The notes: generated by a model from the letters alone, not told the origin. A DNA stretch of 64,000 nucleotides from Chryseobacterium sp. Bi04 (GCF_918698085.1 NZ_CAKKLP010000003.1:124001-188000); one strand, 5' to 3'. Shown: positions 1 through 8,958, numbered from the stretch's first letter. Made by a program: numbers and translations.

Positions 1-202
1 TGAGAAAGTAGAAGAAACACAATGGCACAATCTGATTGCATTTGGGAAAGTAGCCGAAATTATGGAAAAATATGTTCCCAAAGGAAAAGAAATAGCTATT
101 GAAGGAAAATTGATGTACAGATCATATGACGATAAAGACGGCGTAAAAAGGTACATTACAGAGATTCGTGTAGATGAGATCCTTTTGTTAGGAGGTAAAT
201 AA
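1..202 (+). CDS. ssb: Single-stranded DNA-binding protein, C-terminal part (5' truncated)
   Basis: The reading frame enters from before the window and stops at 200-202. The visible 66 residues contain a WHNLIAFGK stretch followed by the YVPKGKEIAIEGKL turn and a YITEIRVDEI strand, which are typical of the OB-fold of bacterial SSB. SSB coats single-stranded DNA in replication, repair and recombination. The protein ends right after the OB-fold at LLLGGK, so the acidic C-terminal tail that recruits partner proteins is absent. This suggests a short SSB paralogue rather than the main replication SSB. The N-terminus is outside the window. Confidence 0.85.
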   Translation, partial: EKVEETQWHNLIAFGKVAEIMEKYVPKGKEIAIEGKLMYRSYDDKDGVKRYITEIRVDEILLLGGK

Positions 203-210
203 TTCTAAAA

Positions 211-672
211 ATGCAAATGATGAAAGTAAAAGTTTTTAAAATAAGACTTCCTGAAGAATTTCTCTACAAAGATCAGAAAATGCTTGATGATTTTCTGGAA
301 GTGAATGAAATTATAAAAGTGGAAACGGCTTTTGTAAATGATGAATGTTATTGGTCTGTTATATTGTATTTTGAAGCCTTAAAATTGGTGAAAAATACGG
401 TGAAAGAACCAAAAGTGGTGAAATACTCTGCCGAAAACGATTTTTTGAATACTGACGAAGAACAAATTCTGAATGCTCTGAAACTTTGGAGATCTGAGAA
501 AGCCAGAGAACAGAATCTGCCTACTTACTTTATAGCGAGTAACAAAGAATTAATTTCTGTAGCCAAGTATAAACCGGCTAAAAAAGAGGAACTGCTCGAG
601 ATTAAAGGATTCGGGAAACATAAGATCGAAAATTATGGCGAAGAAATACTGGAAATCCTTGAGAGTGTCTGA
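211..672 (+). CDS. HRDC domain-containing protein
   Basis: A 153-residue protein starting 8 bases after ssb. The C-terminal half, from about residue 75, looks like an HRDC domain: LNALKLWRSEKAREQNLPTY, then an ISVAKYKP helix and an LLEIKGFGKHKIENYGEEI helix-hairpin segment. HRDC domains bind nucleic acid in RecQ helicases and RNase D. The N-terminal part is a short charged region of unknown role. There are three possible starts (ATG at 211, 220 and 223), and MKVKVFKIRL from 223 is a plausible true N-terminus. Placement after ssb suggests a DNA-metabolism role, but that is inference. Confidence 0.75.
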   Translation: MQMMKVKVFKIRLPEEFLYKDQKMLDDFLEVNEIIKVETAFVNDECYWSVILYFEALKLVKNTVKEPKVVKYSAENDFLNTDEEQILNALKLWRSEKAREQNLPTYFIASNKELISVAKYKPAKKEELLEIKGFGKHKIENYGEEILEILESV

Positions 673-701
673 TTTTTCAGCATAAATGGTCAAATAACAA
701 C

Positions 702-735
702 AAAAGCCGGGGAAGGTTACTTCTTTGGCTTTTTT
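702..735 (+). terminator. Rho-independent terminator after the HRDC gene
   Basis: An inverted repeat with a 13-bp stem including three G-U pairs (702-714 with 721-733), a 6-base loop (715-720) and a run of T. It separates the ssb/HRDC unit from hisS. It also overlaps the most upstream in-frame start of the hisS reading frame (736), which argues against that start. Confidence 0.75.
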
Positions 736-762
736 ATGCTGTGTAAAGTCCTGGTAATTCCT

Positions 763-770
763 TATTTTTG
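763..770 (+). promoter_or_regulatory. Bacteroidota-type -7 promoter box for hisS
   Basis: TATTTTTG matches the TAnnTTTG consensus. It lies 25 bases upstream of the ATG at 796, leaving a short leader. No clear TTG -33 element is visible. Confidence 0.5.
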
Positions 771-795
771 CAACTATCAAAATGACATACTAGAA

Positions 796-2163
796 ATGAA
801 GCCAAGTTTAGCAAAAGGAACAAGAGATTTTACAGCACAGGAAGTGTCCAGAAGAAAATATATCATCAGTATTTTACAGAATAATTTTGAATTATTCGGA
901 TTTCAGCCATTGGAAACTCCAAGTTTTGAAAATCTTTCTACCTTAACGGGAAAGTACGGAGAAGAAGGTGATCGGTTGATCTTTAAAATTTTAAACTCAA
1001 GCATCAATGAAGCAAAAGAAGATAAAAAAGAGCTGATGCTTCATGATTTTCAAAAAGCATTGGATAAACCCTTTAATTCGGAATATCTTACTGATAAAGC
1101 CCTTCGTTATGACCTTACCGTACCTTTTGCAAGATTTGTAGCCATGAATCATGGGAAACTGACATTCCCGTTCAAACGTTCTCAAATCCAGCCGGTTTGG
1201 AGAGCAGACAGACCTCAGAAAGGAAGATTCAGAGAATTTTACCAGTGTGATGCCGATGTAGTAGGAAGTGAAAGTTTATTGCAGGAAGTGGAACTGGTTC
1301 AGCTGTATTTAAAATCATTCGCTGATCTTGGAGTTTCTGTAACTATTCACATGAACAATAGAAAGATTCTTTCGGGATTAGCTGAATATGCTGGGATTAC
1401 AGATAAACTGATTGATTTTACGGTAGCTTTAGATAAGCTTGATAAAATTGGAAAAGAAGGGGTGGTTACAGAATTGCTGGAAAGAGAAATTTCTCAGGCT
1501 TCTATTGATAAACTGGACTTCCTGTTTAGTCAGTCTGATGATGCGCTGGAAAACCTTCTTCAGCTTAAGGAGAAATTTGCAGGCAGTGAAATAGGACTGA
1601 AAGGGGTGGAAGAGTTGGAATATGTTCTTACCCAATCTCTGAACCTTGGTGTTAATATGCAGAACCTTGTGTTTAATATTACATTGGCAAGAGGATTAGA
1701 CTATTACACCGGAGCTATCTTCGAAGTGAAAGCGGATGAAGTGGCTATGGGATCTATCGGTGGAGGAGGTAGATATGACAACCTTACAGAAGTTTTCGGA
1801 GTTAAAAATATTCCGGGAATAGGGATTTCATTTGGGTTGGACAGAATCTATCTGGTCATGGAAGAACTGAACCTTTTCCCTGAAGAAGCTTCTTCTAAAA
1901 TAGAATATTTATTTGCCAATTTTGGTGGTGAAGAAGTAACAGAAGCTCTAAAACTAATTATACAGCTAAGAGCAAAAGGAATTTCAGCGGAGCTGTATCC
2001 TGAAAATGCAAAACTCAACAAACAGTTTACTTATGCTGAAAAGAAAGGTATTAAAAACCTTGTTTTCCTTGGAGAAGAAGAGATTAAAAATAATACTGTT
2101 ACTTTCAAAAACCTTGAAGCTGGGGAACAGAAAACGGTTTCTTTAGAAGAGTTTTTAGGATAA
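796..2163 (+). CDS. hisS: Histidine--tRNA ligase
   Basis: Class II aminoacyl-tRNA synthetase that charges tRNA-His with histidine in the cytoplasm. It has 455 residues, the usual length. It opens with KGTRDF. Motif 2 is visible as FREFYQCD. The histidine-binding signature [14 protein letters not shown] lies near residue 300, motif 3 is [11 protein letters not shown], and the C-terminal anticodon-binding domain follows. The frame stays open upstream to 736, but 796 is preferred because [12 protein letters not shown] is the family N-terminus and the promoter box at 763-770 lies inside the longer version. Transcribed alone between two terminators. Confidence 0.97.
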   Translation: MKPSLAKGTRDFTAQEVSRRKYIISILQNNFELFGFQPLETPSFENLSTLTGKYGEEGDRLIFKILNSSINEAKEDKKELMLHDFQKALDKPFNSEYLTDKALRYDLTVPFARFVAMNHGKLTFPFKRSQIQPVWRADRPQKGRFREFYQCDADVVGSESLLQEVELVQLYLKSFADLGVSVTIHMNNRKILSGLAEYAGITDKLIDFTVALDKLDKIGKEGVVTELLEREISQASIDKLDFLFSQSDDALENLLQLKEKFAGSEIGLKGVEELEYVLTQSLNLGVNMQNLVFNITLARGLDYYTGAIFEVKADEVAMGSIGGGGRYDNLTEVFGVKNIPGIGISFGLDRIYLVMEELNLFPEEASSKIEYLFANFGGEEVTEALKLIIQLRAKGISAELYPENAKLNKQFTYAEKKGIKNLVFLGEEEIKNNTVTFKNLEAGEQKTVSLEEFLG

Positions 2164-2187
2164 TAATATTAGACATATATTAAAAAC

Positions 2188-2226
2188 AAATCAACCACAA
2201 AAATTGCTTTTGTGGTTGATTTATTT
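2188..2226 (+). terminator. Rho-independent terminator after hisS
   Basis: A perfect 15-bp stem (2188-2202 with 2208-2222) around a 5-base loop, with T-rich sequence following. It ends hisS transcription. Confidence 0.85.
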
Positions 2227-2359
2227 GATGGATGCTAAGATTTAAATACTTTTGACCTTTAATATCGGTTCAGAATTTGTAATTTGGAGTCGATGTTATA
2301 AAAACAGGGTGAAATGATACCCCTGTATTCATAAAAAACTTTTTAAACCTAAAAACCAA

Positions 2360-3211
2360 ATGAATACTATTTGCGCATTGTGCGGTACGCCGCTTACGGA
2401 AACAGATATGTCTGCAGGTAAAAATAAACTGGCAGACGGTGGTTATTTGTGTGCAGGATGCTTTACTAAAGCCATTAATATCAATAGAGACCTTATTAAT
2501 ACTCTTGATCAGTTTTATTTTGCGGAAATTACAGGAATGTTTCTGAAAAGTAAAATTGAGGGCAGCCAGAATCCGGGAGGATCCCAATATACAGGAAGCA
2601 GCCATTACAAATATGATGCCCCTACCAGATTGGATCAAATCAAAGATCAGATAGTGGCTCTTAATGCAAGGCTAAGTGTTTTGGCCAATGAAGAAGTCAA
2701 TGCATTGGATACTGTGCTGGATCAGAATGAAAATCTTCTGGCAATTGCAGAATGTATATACCTCCAAAATAAACGCGAAGGAATTGTTTTTGCAACACCA
2801 AGAAGAGTTGTTTTTATTGATAAAAAGATTTTGGGTGGAGTAGTCAGGAATGAGTTTCCTCTTCATGAGATTGTTTCTATTGAACATACTGAAAATCTTC
2901 TGTATTCTATTCTGAAAATAAATATTAAAGGGGCTTCTGCAGAATTTAAATTACACAACAAAAGTGACGGAAGGGCATTTTCAGATGTTCAAAGCAGAAG
3001 TATGGCTTATACTGAAAATAAATTCAGACAGGATTCAGCGTCATTACAGGCATTTACTCAAACTATTCCAAATCTGGTACATTCTGCCGATAAGGGAGAT
3101 TCCGGAGCTATTCTTGAACAGCTGGAAAAATTGGGTAAGCTCAGAGAAAGGGGAATTTTGACAGATGAAGAGTTTGCAGAACAAAAGAAAAAACTGCTTG
3201 ATAAATTATAA
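2360..3211 (+). CDS. Zinc-ribbon, PH-like and SHOCT domain protein (paralogue 1)
   Basis: 283 residues with three recognisable parts. Residues 1-36 hold two CxxC pairs (CALC and CAGC) around a short loop, as in a small zinc ribbon of the DUF4428 type. Residues about 95-200 look like a bacterial PH-like fold: a helical segment, then FATPRRVVFIDKKILGG and alternating beta strands, similar to YokE-type proteins. Residues 250-283 are a SHOCT motif (LEQLEKLGKLRERGILTDEEF). SHOCT is a short helical module often found on oligomerising or membrane-associated proteins. The exact function is unknown. It is 11 bases upstream of a paralogue with the same layout, and a third relative lies at 4800. Confidence 0.7.
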   Translation: MNTICALCGTPLTETDMSAGKNKLADGGYLCAGCFTKAININRDLINTLDQFYFAEITGMFLKSKIEGSQNPGGSQYTGSSHYKYDAPTRLDQIKDQIVALNARLSVLANEEVNALDTVLDQNENLLAIAECIYLQNKREGIVFATPRRVVFIDKKILGGVVRNEFPLHEIVSIEHTENLLYSILKINIKGASAEFKLHNKSDGRAFSDVQSRSMAYTENKFRQDSASLQAFTQTIPNLVHSADKGDSGAILEQLEKLGKLRERGILTDEEFAEQKKKLLDKL

Positions 3212-3222
3212 AAGAAAAAGAA

Positions 3223-4068
3223 ATGAGCAATAATTGTGCATTGTGTAATACAGAATTAACATCCATGGATACACTTTTGGGGGCTAATAAACTCTCGGAT
3301 GGCAATGTTTTATGCAATAAATGTTTAAATAACGCAAGCAATATCAATGACGAATTGCTTTACAAGCTTAATGCATTCAGCATTGATGATATTAATGAAA
3401 TGCTGGATACCGGGAAAAAAGAAAAGGCTCAGGTATTGGCAGTTACAGAACAGAACCATCCTGCAGCTATAGATTCCGGGTCCCGTCAAATCTCAAAAGA
3501 GGTTTATAAACGTAGACATCAGAAAATAAAGCATGAGCTGGAAATGCTGAATGCTAACCTCTCTATGTTTACCAAAGGAGAAATCAAAGAACTTCCTTAC
3601 TTGATTTCTGAAGATGAAAAAATAATCGCGATTACAGATGCTCAGTTTGTTAATACATTGGCAGCCGGGATATTGGTAGCAACACCCATGAGATTGATTT
3701 CTGTATCAAAAGCCATGTTCGGAGCAGCAAAAATCAATGAGTATCCTAACGAAACTATCAACGCTGTAAGTTTTGTAACAGATCCAAGATCGCCAATTAT
3801 TAAATTACATCTTGATGAGAGAGTGGTAGAGTTTGAATGTTTTATGGATAAAGATGATGCAGAGAAATTCTACGACAAGATAAAAGCTATTTATAATAAT
3901 CCTAAGGAACAGTCTCTGAAACAAATTGATACTGTAAAAGGTGTTTCAGTTTCATCAGAAGAAGTTCTTAATCAGCTTGAAAAATTAGGAAAACTGAGAG
4001 AAAACGGAATCTTAACCGATGCAGAATTTGCAGAACAGAAAAAGAAACTGCTGGAGCAATTAAAATAA
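3223..4068 (+). CDS. Zinc-ribbon, PH-like and SHOCT domain protein (paralogue 2)
   Basis: 281 residues with the same order of parts as the gene just upstream: an N-terminal double CxxC (CALC and CNKC), a central PH-like region beginning near KHELEMLNANLSMF with VATPMRLISVSK, and a C-terminal SHOCT (NQLEKLGKLRENGILTDAEF). The SHOCT segments of the two neighbours are nearly identical while the central domains differ clearly. This is consistent with an old tandem duplication and stronger constraint on the C-terminus. The 11-base gap suggests co-transcription. Biological role not known. Confidence 0.7.
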   Translation: MSNNCALCNTELTSMDTLLGANKLSDGNVLCNKCLNNASNINDELLYKLNAFSIDDINEMLDTGKKEKAQVLAVTEQNHPAAIDSGSRQISKEVYKRRHQKIKHELEMLNANLSMFTKGEIKELPYLISEDEKIIAITDAQFVNTLAAGILVATPMRLISVSKAMFGAAKINEYPNETINAVSFVTDPRSPIIKLHLDERVVEFECFMDKDDAEKFYDKIKAIYNNPKEQSLKQIDTVKGVSVSSEEVLNQLEKLGKLRENGILTDAEFAEQKKKLLEQLK

Positions 4069-4086
4069 AACTTTTAACATTGAATC

Positions 4087-4735
4087 ATGAAGGATAAAGT
4101 ATCAGTAGAAATAGTGGAAAGCTGGCTTAAAGGATGGTGTTTATCAAGAGAAGTATCTTTTCCTGTACCCTATAAATCAGGATTCAAAGTGATTGTAGGT
4201 GATGAAAAACAAAAAGAACGTTTTGTATTTCCTAAACTTAATGATGATTTTTTCCAACTTGCCCATTCAATTGATGAGCCCTGGATTTACCTGAAAGTAT
4301 CCAGTTCTCCTGATGAATTTATAGAGAAAATCCCTGAAAGATGGAAACTACAGCCACAGGGATATATGATGACCTGTTTTCACCCTATGAATTTCCCGGA
4401 AATTAGCCTTGCTAAAGGATACTACTTAGTAGTTTTCTGAGTACAATACGACTTTTGTTGTCAGCATTGTAGCAGAAAATGGCGAGCAGGCTTCTATAGG
4501 CCGTGTCTCTCTTATAGATGATATTGCGGTTTATGACAGGATTATTACCGAAAAAAATCACCAAAGGAAAGGACTCGCTACTTTTTTACTGAAAGAACTT
4601 GAAAAGATAGCTTTATCAAAAGGATTTTCAAATAATCTTTTAGTGGCTACAGAAGAAGGAAAACTCTTGTATGAAACCTTAGGCTGGAAGATGTACTGCC
4701 TGCACACTTCCGTTGTGATCCCCGCAGAAGACTAA
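4087..4735 (+). pseudogene. GNAT-family N-acetyltransferase, split by a one-base frameshift
   Basis: The first frame (4087-4440) gives 117 residues and stops at 4438-4440. The downstream frame continues without a gap of meaning as SEYNTTFVVSIVAENGE and contains the acetyl-CoA-binding motif of GNAT enzymes, NHQRKGLATFLLKELE, ending at 4733-4735. Removing one T from the TTTT run near 4433-4436 restores a single protein of about 215 residues. The GNAT fold transfers acetyl groups from acetyl-CoA to amines; the substrate is unknown. As given, the product would lack the cofactor site and be inactive. A T-run indel could also be a sequencing error, in which case the gene is intact. It lies between paralogues of the PH/SHOCT family. 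Confidence 0.75.
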
Positions 4736-4799
4736 TATTTTTACTGAATTAAATTTTTTATGACTAAGAAATAGTAATTTAGATCCATAAACTAATAAT

Positions 4800-5333
4800 A
4801 TGAGTGAAAAATCAAGACTTGACGAAATAAGGGATGAGCTTAAAAAGCTGGATATCAGCCCTACGATATTTGCCCGAAAAGAAATTCATGAACTGCCGGA
4901 AATCCTTTTGGCAGATGAAAAAATTGTCTATCTTGTTGAAGGCAGAAACAAATTAAACAATCATCATATTATTTTAGTAGCCACAGACAGAAGATTGATT
5001 TTTGTGGATAAGGAATTCATGTACGGATTGAAAGTAGAAGATTTTTCTTATAGCAAAATAAGTTCCATACAATATGAAACAGCATTCTTACTGGCTTCCA
5101 TAGATATTCAGATTACAGATGATATCGTAGAGATTGATGGAGTAGGAAAGTACCATGCTGAGCTGTTTTGTGAAAAAATAAGAGAGTTCATGTCTCGTCC
5201 TGAAGAAACTTTTCAGAACAAATCTGAACCTGGTGTTTTAGACCAACTCGAACAATTAGGAAGATTAAAAGAATCCGGAGTCTTAAGCGAAGAAGAATTT
5301 CTGGAGCAAAAGAAAAAATTGCTTGAAAAATAG
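4800..5333 (+). CDS. PH-like and SHOCT domain protein without zinc ribbon (paralogue 3)
   Basis: 177 residues matching the central and C-terminal parts of the two proteins at 2360 and 3223. It starts with a RLDEIRDELKKLDISPTIFA helix equivalent to the KIKHELEMLNANLSMF segment of paralogue 2. The PH-like strands follow (LVATDRRLIFVDKEFMYG), and it ends in a SHOCT motif (DQLEQLGRLKESGVLSEEEF). The N-terminal CxxC pairs are missing, so this is a shorter version, either original or reduced. Function unknown. The next gene starts 33 bases downstream. Confidence 0.7.
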   Translation: MSEKSRLDEIRDELKKLDISPTIFARKEIHELPEILLADEKIVYLVEGRNKLNNHHIILVATDRRLIFVDKEFMYGLKVEDFSYSKISSIQYETAFLLASIDIQITDDIVEIDGVGKYHAELFCEKIREFMSRPEETFQNKSEPGVLDQLEQLGRLKESGVLSEEEFLEQKKKLLEK

Positions 5334-5366
5334 CGAACCGGGCTTACTACTTAAAGAAAAACAATC

Positions 5367-6158
5367 ATGGAAAATTACTTAGAAATCAATAAAAACTCAT
5401 GGAATGCCAAAGTAGATCCGCATTTGAAGTCGGATTTTTACTTTGTAGATGAGTTTTTAAATGGCAGAAGTTCACTCAATTCAATAGAACTGGAGCTTCT
5501 GGGAGATATACAAGGAAAGAGTATTTTGCACTTACAGTGTCATTTTGGACAGGATTCTATTTCGCTTTCAAGAATGGGGGCAAAAGTGACAGGAATTGAT
5601 TTGTCGGATAAAGCAATTGAAGCAGCAATCAATTTGGCTCAGCAATGTGAAACCGATACGGAATTTATCTGCTCAGATGTTTATAATTTACCGGATGTTT
5701 TGGATAGGCAATTTGATATCGTTTATACAAGTTATGGGACTATAGGATGGCTTCCTGATCTGGAAAAATGGGCCGGGGTAGTCAGTCATTTTCTAAAGCC
5801 GGGCGGTCGGTTTATTATGGCTGAGTTTCATCCAGTAGTTTGGATGTTTGATGATGACTTTACAAAAGTAGCCTACAATTATTTCAATGAAAAACCAATT
5901 GTAGAAACCTATGAAGGCACCTATGCAGATCAGTCGGCACCTATTGTACAGGAATATGTCATGTGGAATCATTCCTTGGCAGAAGTTCTGGATAATTTGA
6001 TTAAAAAAGATATAGAACTGAAAATATTTCAGGAATTTGACTGGTCACCATATCCATGTTTCAGGCATGTAGAAGAATTTGAAAAAGGAAAATGGAGAAT
6101 TCCCCAGTTCGGAAACAAAATACCATTGGTGTATGCATTTACCGGAAATAAAAAATAA
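5367..6158 (+). CDS. Class I SAM-dependent methyltransferase
   Basis: 263 residues. Motif I of the Rossmann methyltransferase fold is ILHLQCHFGQDSISL near residue 52, with motif II KVTGIDLSDKAIEAA just after it. A FDIVYTSYGTIGW strand and an LKPGGRFIMAEF segment follow, as expected for class I enzymes. The substrate cannot be told from sequence; close relatives are annotated only as methyltransferase domain proteins. The gene ends before a strong terminator at 6227. Confidence 0.85.
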   Translation: MENYLEINKNSWNAKVDPHLKSDFYFVDEFLNGRSSLNSIELELLGDIQGKSILHLQCHFGQDSISLSRMGAKVTGIDLSDKAIEAAINLAQQCETDTEFICSDVYNLPDVLDRQFDIVYTSYGTIGWLPDLEKWAGVVSHFLKPGGRFIMAEFHPVVWMFDDDFTKVAYNYFNEKPIVETYEGTYADQSAPIVQEYVMWNHSLAEVLDNLIKKDIELKIFQEFDWSPYPCFRHVEEFEKGKWRIPQFGNKIPLVYAFTGNKK

Positions 6159-6226
6159 GCGGTTTAGCTTGTAAACCACAAGATCCAGAAAGGTTTTAAA
6201 GTTGAAAAGTATAGACAACGAAATCA

Positions 6227-6259
6227 AAAAAGCCATCGCAATAATTACGATGGCTTTTT
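6227..6259. terminator. Bidirectional terminator between convergent genes
   Basis: A perfect 12-bp stem (6227-6238 with 6248-6259) around a 9-base loop, with A-run and T-run flanks so it can act on both strands. It serves the methyltransferase gene (+) and the small gene at 6297-6533 (-). Confidence 0.8.
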
Positions 6260-6296
6260 CTATATATGAATGTTAAAAAAACTACTTTCTATTTTC

Positions 6297-6533
6297 TTAG
6301 CCTAAAGTATCTTCAGCTTTTGTTTTAGCTTCATCCACTTTACTCTGAACCTGAGAAGCAACGTCATTGGCTTTACTTTTAAGGTCATTTCCCCATTTGT
6401 TAAGATTATCTTTTGCTGTATTGATTTTATCTTTTACAGCTTGTTGATCTTCAGGAGTTGAATTCTTATATTTCCAGTAAGCTAAAGCTCCTAATCCTAA
6501 TAAAGCTAATATGCCTTTTGTTTTGTTTCCCAT
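6297..6533 (-). CDS. Small YtxH-like protein with one membrane segment
   Basis: 78 residues: a short basic N-terminus (MGNKTK), one hydrophobic helix (GILALLGLGALAYW, residues 7-20), and a long charged amphipathic helix rich in Lys, Asp and Ala with repeats such as DNLNKWGNDLKSKANDVASQ. This resembles YtxH-type or general-stress small proteins of flavobacteria. The predicted location is inner membrane with a cytoplasmic or periplasmic helical tail. No enzyme motif is present and the role is unknown. Confidence 0.6.
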   Translation of the reverse strand: MGNKTKGILALLGLGALAYWKYKNSTPEDQQAVKDKINTAKDNLNKWGNDLKSKANDVASQVQSKVDEAKTKAEDTLG

Positions 6534-6631
6534 GATTTCTATTTTTAAAGTATTAATATTAAAATTTGTTATTAATAAGTATGTAAAATACGTGCCAAAA
6601 AAATAAATACAATAATAAAAAAATGTTAAAA

Positions 6632-7474
6632 TTAAGAGAAGACTTCAAAATCTTCACCATCGAAACTTGCAAAAACCATAGTAGGGTAGGAATCCTGATG
6701 ATAGATATTTCCATTGTTGTCTATAGCAATGGCTCCCGCAAATCCATCAATAGTTTTAAGCTCATCAAAAGTTTTTTGAAAGGCTTTTTCAAGGCTCATG
6801 CCGTCAGTAACCCTTGTTACAATTTTTGTGGCAGTGGCATTACTTACAATATCTTCTCCCACACCCGTACAGCTTACTGCACAGAATGAATTGGCATAAT
6901 TTCCGGCCACAGTGGCAGAATCTGAAATTCTTCCCGGAATTTCGAAACCTTTTCCGCCTGTGGAAGTAGCGGCGGCTAATTTCCCTTCTTTATCAATGGC
7001 TACACAGCCTACTGTTCCTTTTCCACCATTGCTGAGCTTGGCTTCATATTCTTTCCTTCTTTGTGGAATTTCTGTAGAAAAGTGTTCAAAACCATGCTCT
7101 GTAGCATAGATCTTTGCTCCTTTCCCTCCTAAAACACGGTCATCTTCCCCAATCAAATCTTTGGCAACGAGTATGGGGTTTTTTACATCCTGAAGGTTGA
7201 TGACGCCACTTAATTTCTGGGTATCCCCGTTCATAATGGCTGCACTCATACGGATAACACCATCACTCTGAATTTGTGAACCGATTCCCGCATTGTACAA
7301 AGGATCATCCTCCAGAAGAGAAACGGCATAGGCTGCTGTATCAAAAGCCGAATGCGTCTGAAGATACCCGAATGCTTTTTGGGCTATTTCTTTTAAAGAT
7401 TCCTGTTTTGCGGTCTTTACTTCATGGCTTTGATCGCTTTCAGAGAAAAAACCACCGTGGATAATGAGCTTCAT
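6632..7474 (-). CDS. iaaA: Isoaspartyl peptidase / plant-type L-asparaginase (Ntn hydrolase)
   Basis: 280 residues of the plant-type asparaginase family. The precursor self-cleaves before a threonine that becomes the nucleophile; here GGKGTVGCVAID places it at Thr154. The N-terminal IIHGG and the later TSTGG and GRISDSATVAGNYA segments, plus GVGEDI, are also family features. These enzymes hydrolyse beta-aspartyl dipeptides. Together with the cyanophycinase at 8064 and cyanophycin synthetase at 9153, the likely job is splitting beta-Asp-Arg released from cyanophycin into aspartate and arginine. It is the last gene of the minus-strand unit and follows the unknown gene at 7524 by about 50 bases. 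Confidence 0.9.
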   Translation of the reverse strand: MKLIIHGGFFSESDQSHEVKTAKQESLKEIAQKAFGYLQTHSAFDTAAYAVSLLEDDPLYNAGIGSQIQSDGVIRMSAAIMNGDTQKLSGVINLQDVKNPILVAKDLIGEDDRVLGGKGAKIYATEHGFEHFSTEIPQRRKEYEAKLSNGGKGTVGCVAIDKEGKLAAATSTGGKGFEIPGRISDSATVAGNYANSFCAVSCTGVGEDIVSNATATKIVTRVTDGMSLEKAFQKTFDELKTIDGFAGAIAIDNNGNIYHQDSYPTMVFASFDGEDFEVFS

Positions 7475-7523
7475 AAATAAAGTTTAGTTTTTACTTTTTA
7501 AATTATTATTTGTCTGGAAAAGA

Positions 7524-8012
7524 TTAATAAGGTATTGCAGTTCTTCTAAAATGAACCCTTAATTCCTGACAAAGCTTTGAAATATTTTCTACATTATGTT
7601 TTTCTACAATCATCAGCTGTAATTCATCAGAATAACTGTCTGCGAGCTCAATAATTTCCAATGGAGGATTTTCCTGATCAAGTCTGGGCTGCAGCCACGC
7701 AAAATAATCTGATACATATTTTACTCCCATTGGAAAATCTCCAATGATATTGTTAAGGCTTTCATCAATGAGCTCGTGTATTTCATCTATTTTGTCACCA
7801 CGGATCAGAAAAGAAAACAGTTCGTTAGTAACTGAAAACTCAAAAGCACCGTCTTCATCGCTTTCAATTACCCATTCCGCATCATTATCGGCTATATACT
7901 GAACTGGGTTTGTATAAGCAAAAGAACAGTTTGAAATGATTTCCTGTTTATTGGCAACGTCATAGCCCTCCAAAAGGAGATCTATAAATTTTTCAATTTT
8001 CCCTTCTGCCAT
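7524..8012 (-). CDS. Unknown acidic protein within the cyanophycin locus
   Basis: 162 residues, rich in Asp and Glu, with no signal peptide or membrane segment and no catalytic motif I recognise. It opens with EGKIEKFIDLLLEGYDVANKQEI and contains an EWVIESDEDGAFEF strand pair. Predicted soluble and cytoplasmic. It lies between cyanophycinase and the isoaspartyl peptidase on the same strand with gaps of about 50 bases on each side, so it is probably co-transcribed with them. A role in cyanophycin turnover is only a guess from position. Confidence 0.6.
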   Translation of the reverse strand: MAEGKIEKFIDLLLEGYDVANKQEIISNCSFAYTNPVQYIADNDAEWVIESDEDGAFEFSVTNELFSFLIRGDKIDEIHELIDESLNNIIGDFPMGVKYVSDYFAWLQPRLDQENPPLEIIELADSYSDELQLMIVEKHNVENISKLCQELRVHFRRTAIPY

Positions 8013-8063
8013 TTAGCTTTATTTTTTAACTAAAATAGGAATTACTTTTGAATAATTTTTAGA

Positions 8064-8954
8064 TTATTTATCTTGTGGAATAGGGTTAAACTGAGAATTT
8101 TCAATAGTCAGTGTTTTCGTAGTAAGATCATAATGATCGTTCATAGACATTACATGTACCGTTAAATTATCAATAGAGATAGGTTCTCCTAAATTGATAT
8201 TCGTAAGGTTGGTGTCTTTGATGAATCTGCCATCGACTAAAATAACAAGACCTGAGCCTACAGCAGTCATTACATCATTATGGATGAAAAGTCCTGTATC
8301 TTCACCTAGTCCGATTCCCAATGTTCTCGGATTATTAACCACAGCCTGGAAAAGACGCCCGATTCTGCCTCGCTGTACAAAATGAGTGTCAATGATAACA
8401 TTATCAATTAATCCCAAGCCTTGTGTTGTTTTAATTTCTCCTTTTAACAGGGCTTCAGAACTGCTTCCCTGATAGATCATATTTTCAGAAGCAGCAGCTG
8501 CCCCTGCAGAAGTTCCGGAATAAATGAAATCCTGTTCCTGGTATTTTAATAAAATAGTATCGTGAAATCTTGTTCCTCCAAGAATAGAAGTAAGTCTCAA
8601 CTGGTCTCCACCGGTAAACATCATTACATCTGCAGCATTGGCTCTTGCAACCATGGCATCAGAATTCGCTTCTTCACGGTTATGAATATCCAGAATATTG
8701 ACGTTTCTGGCACCTAGAAACTCAAATGCTTTTTTGTACTCTGTTCCTACGATCTGAGGAATTTGAGAGGCTGTTGTTACAACCTCGATAACAGAATCTT
8801 CCTTCAGTTTAGATTCATTAATAATCTTTCTTAAAATTCCTCGCTCAAAAAAATTAAGGTTCTTCTCGATGTTCTGATCATAATCGGTTTCCGCAAAACT
8901 TCCTTTGTTTACAGCGCCTCCGATAACTATTAATTTTCCAACAGGTTTCGTCAT
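8064..8954 (-). CDS. cphB: Cyanophycinase
   Basis: Serine peptidase of family S51 that cuts cyanophycin (a poly-Asp backbone with Arg side chains) into beta-Asp-Arg dipeptides. It has 296 residues, close to the usual size. The nucleophile elbow is GTSAGA at residues 147-152, giving Ser149. FTGGDQLRL (113-121) and the later GLGLGEDTGL-like stretch are also family features. No signal peptide is seen, so it probably acts on intracellular granules. It is divergent from cphA with a 198-base shared intergenic region. A -7 box sits only 4 bases before its ATG. Confidence 0.93.
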   Translation of the reverse strand: MTKPVGKLIVIGGAVNKGSFAETDYDQNIEKNLNFFERGILRKIINESKLKEDSVIEVVTTASQIPQIVGTEYKKAFEFLGARNVNILDIHNREEANSDAMVARANAADVMMFTGGDQLRLTSILGGTRFHDTILLKYQEQDFIYSGTSAGAAAASENMIYQGSSSEALLKGEIKTTQGLGLIDNVIIDTHFVQRGRIGRLFQAVVNNPRTLGIGLGEDTGLFIHNDVMTAVGSGLVILVDGRFIKDTNLTNINLGEPISIDNLTVHVMSMNDHYDLTTKTLTIENSQFNPIPQDK

Positions 8955-8958
8955 GGTA

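Noticed and set aside
736..795. 20-residue N-terminal extension of histidyl-tRNA synthetase
   Set aside because: It overlaps the terminator and promoter region and is absent from the family; ATG at 796 is used.
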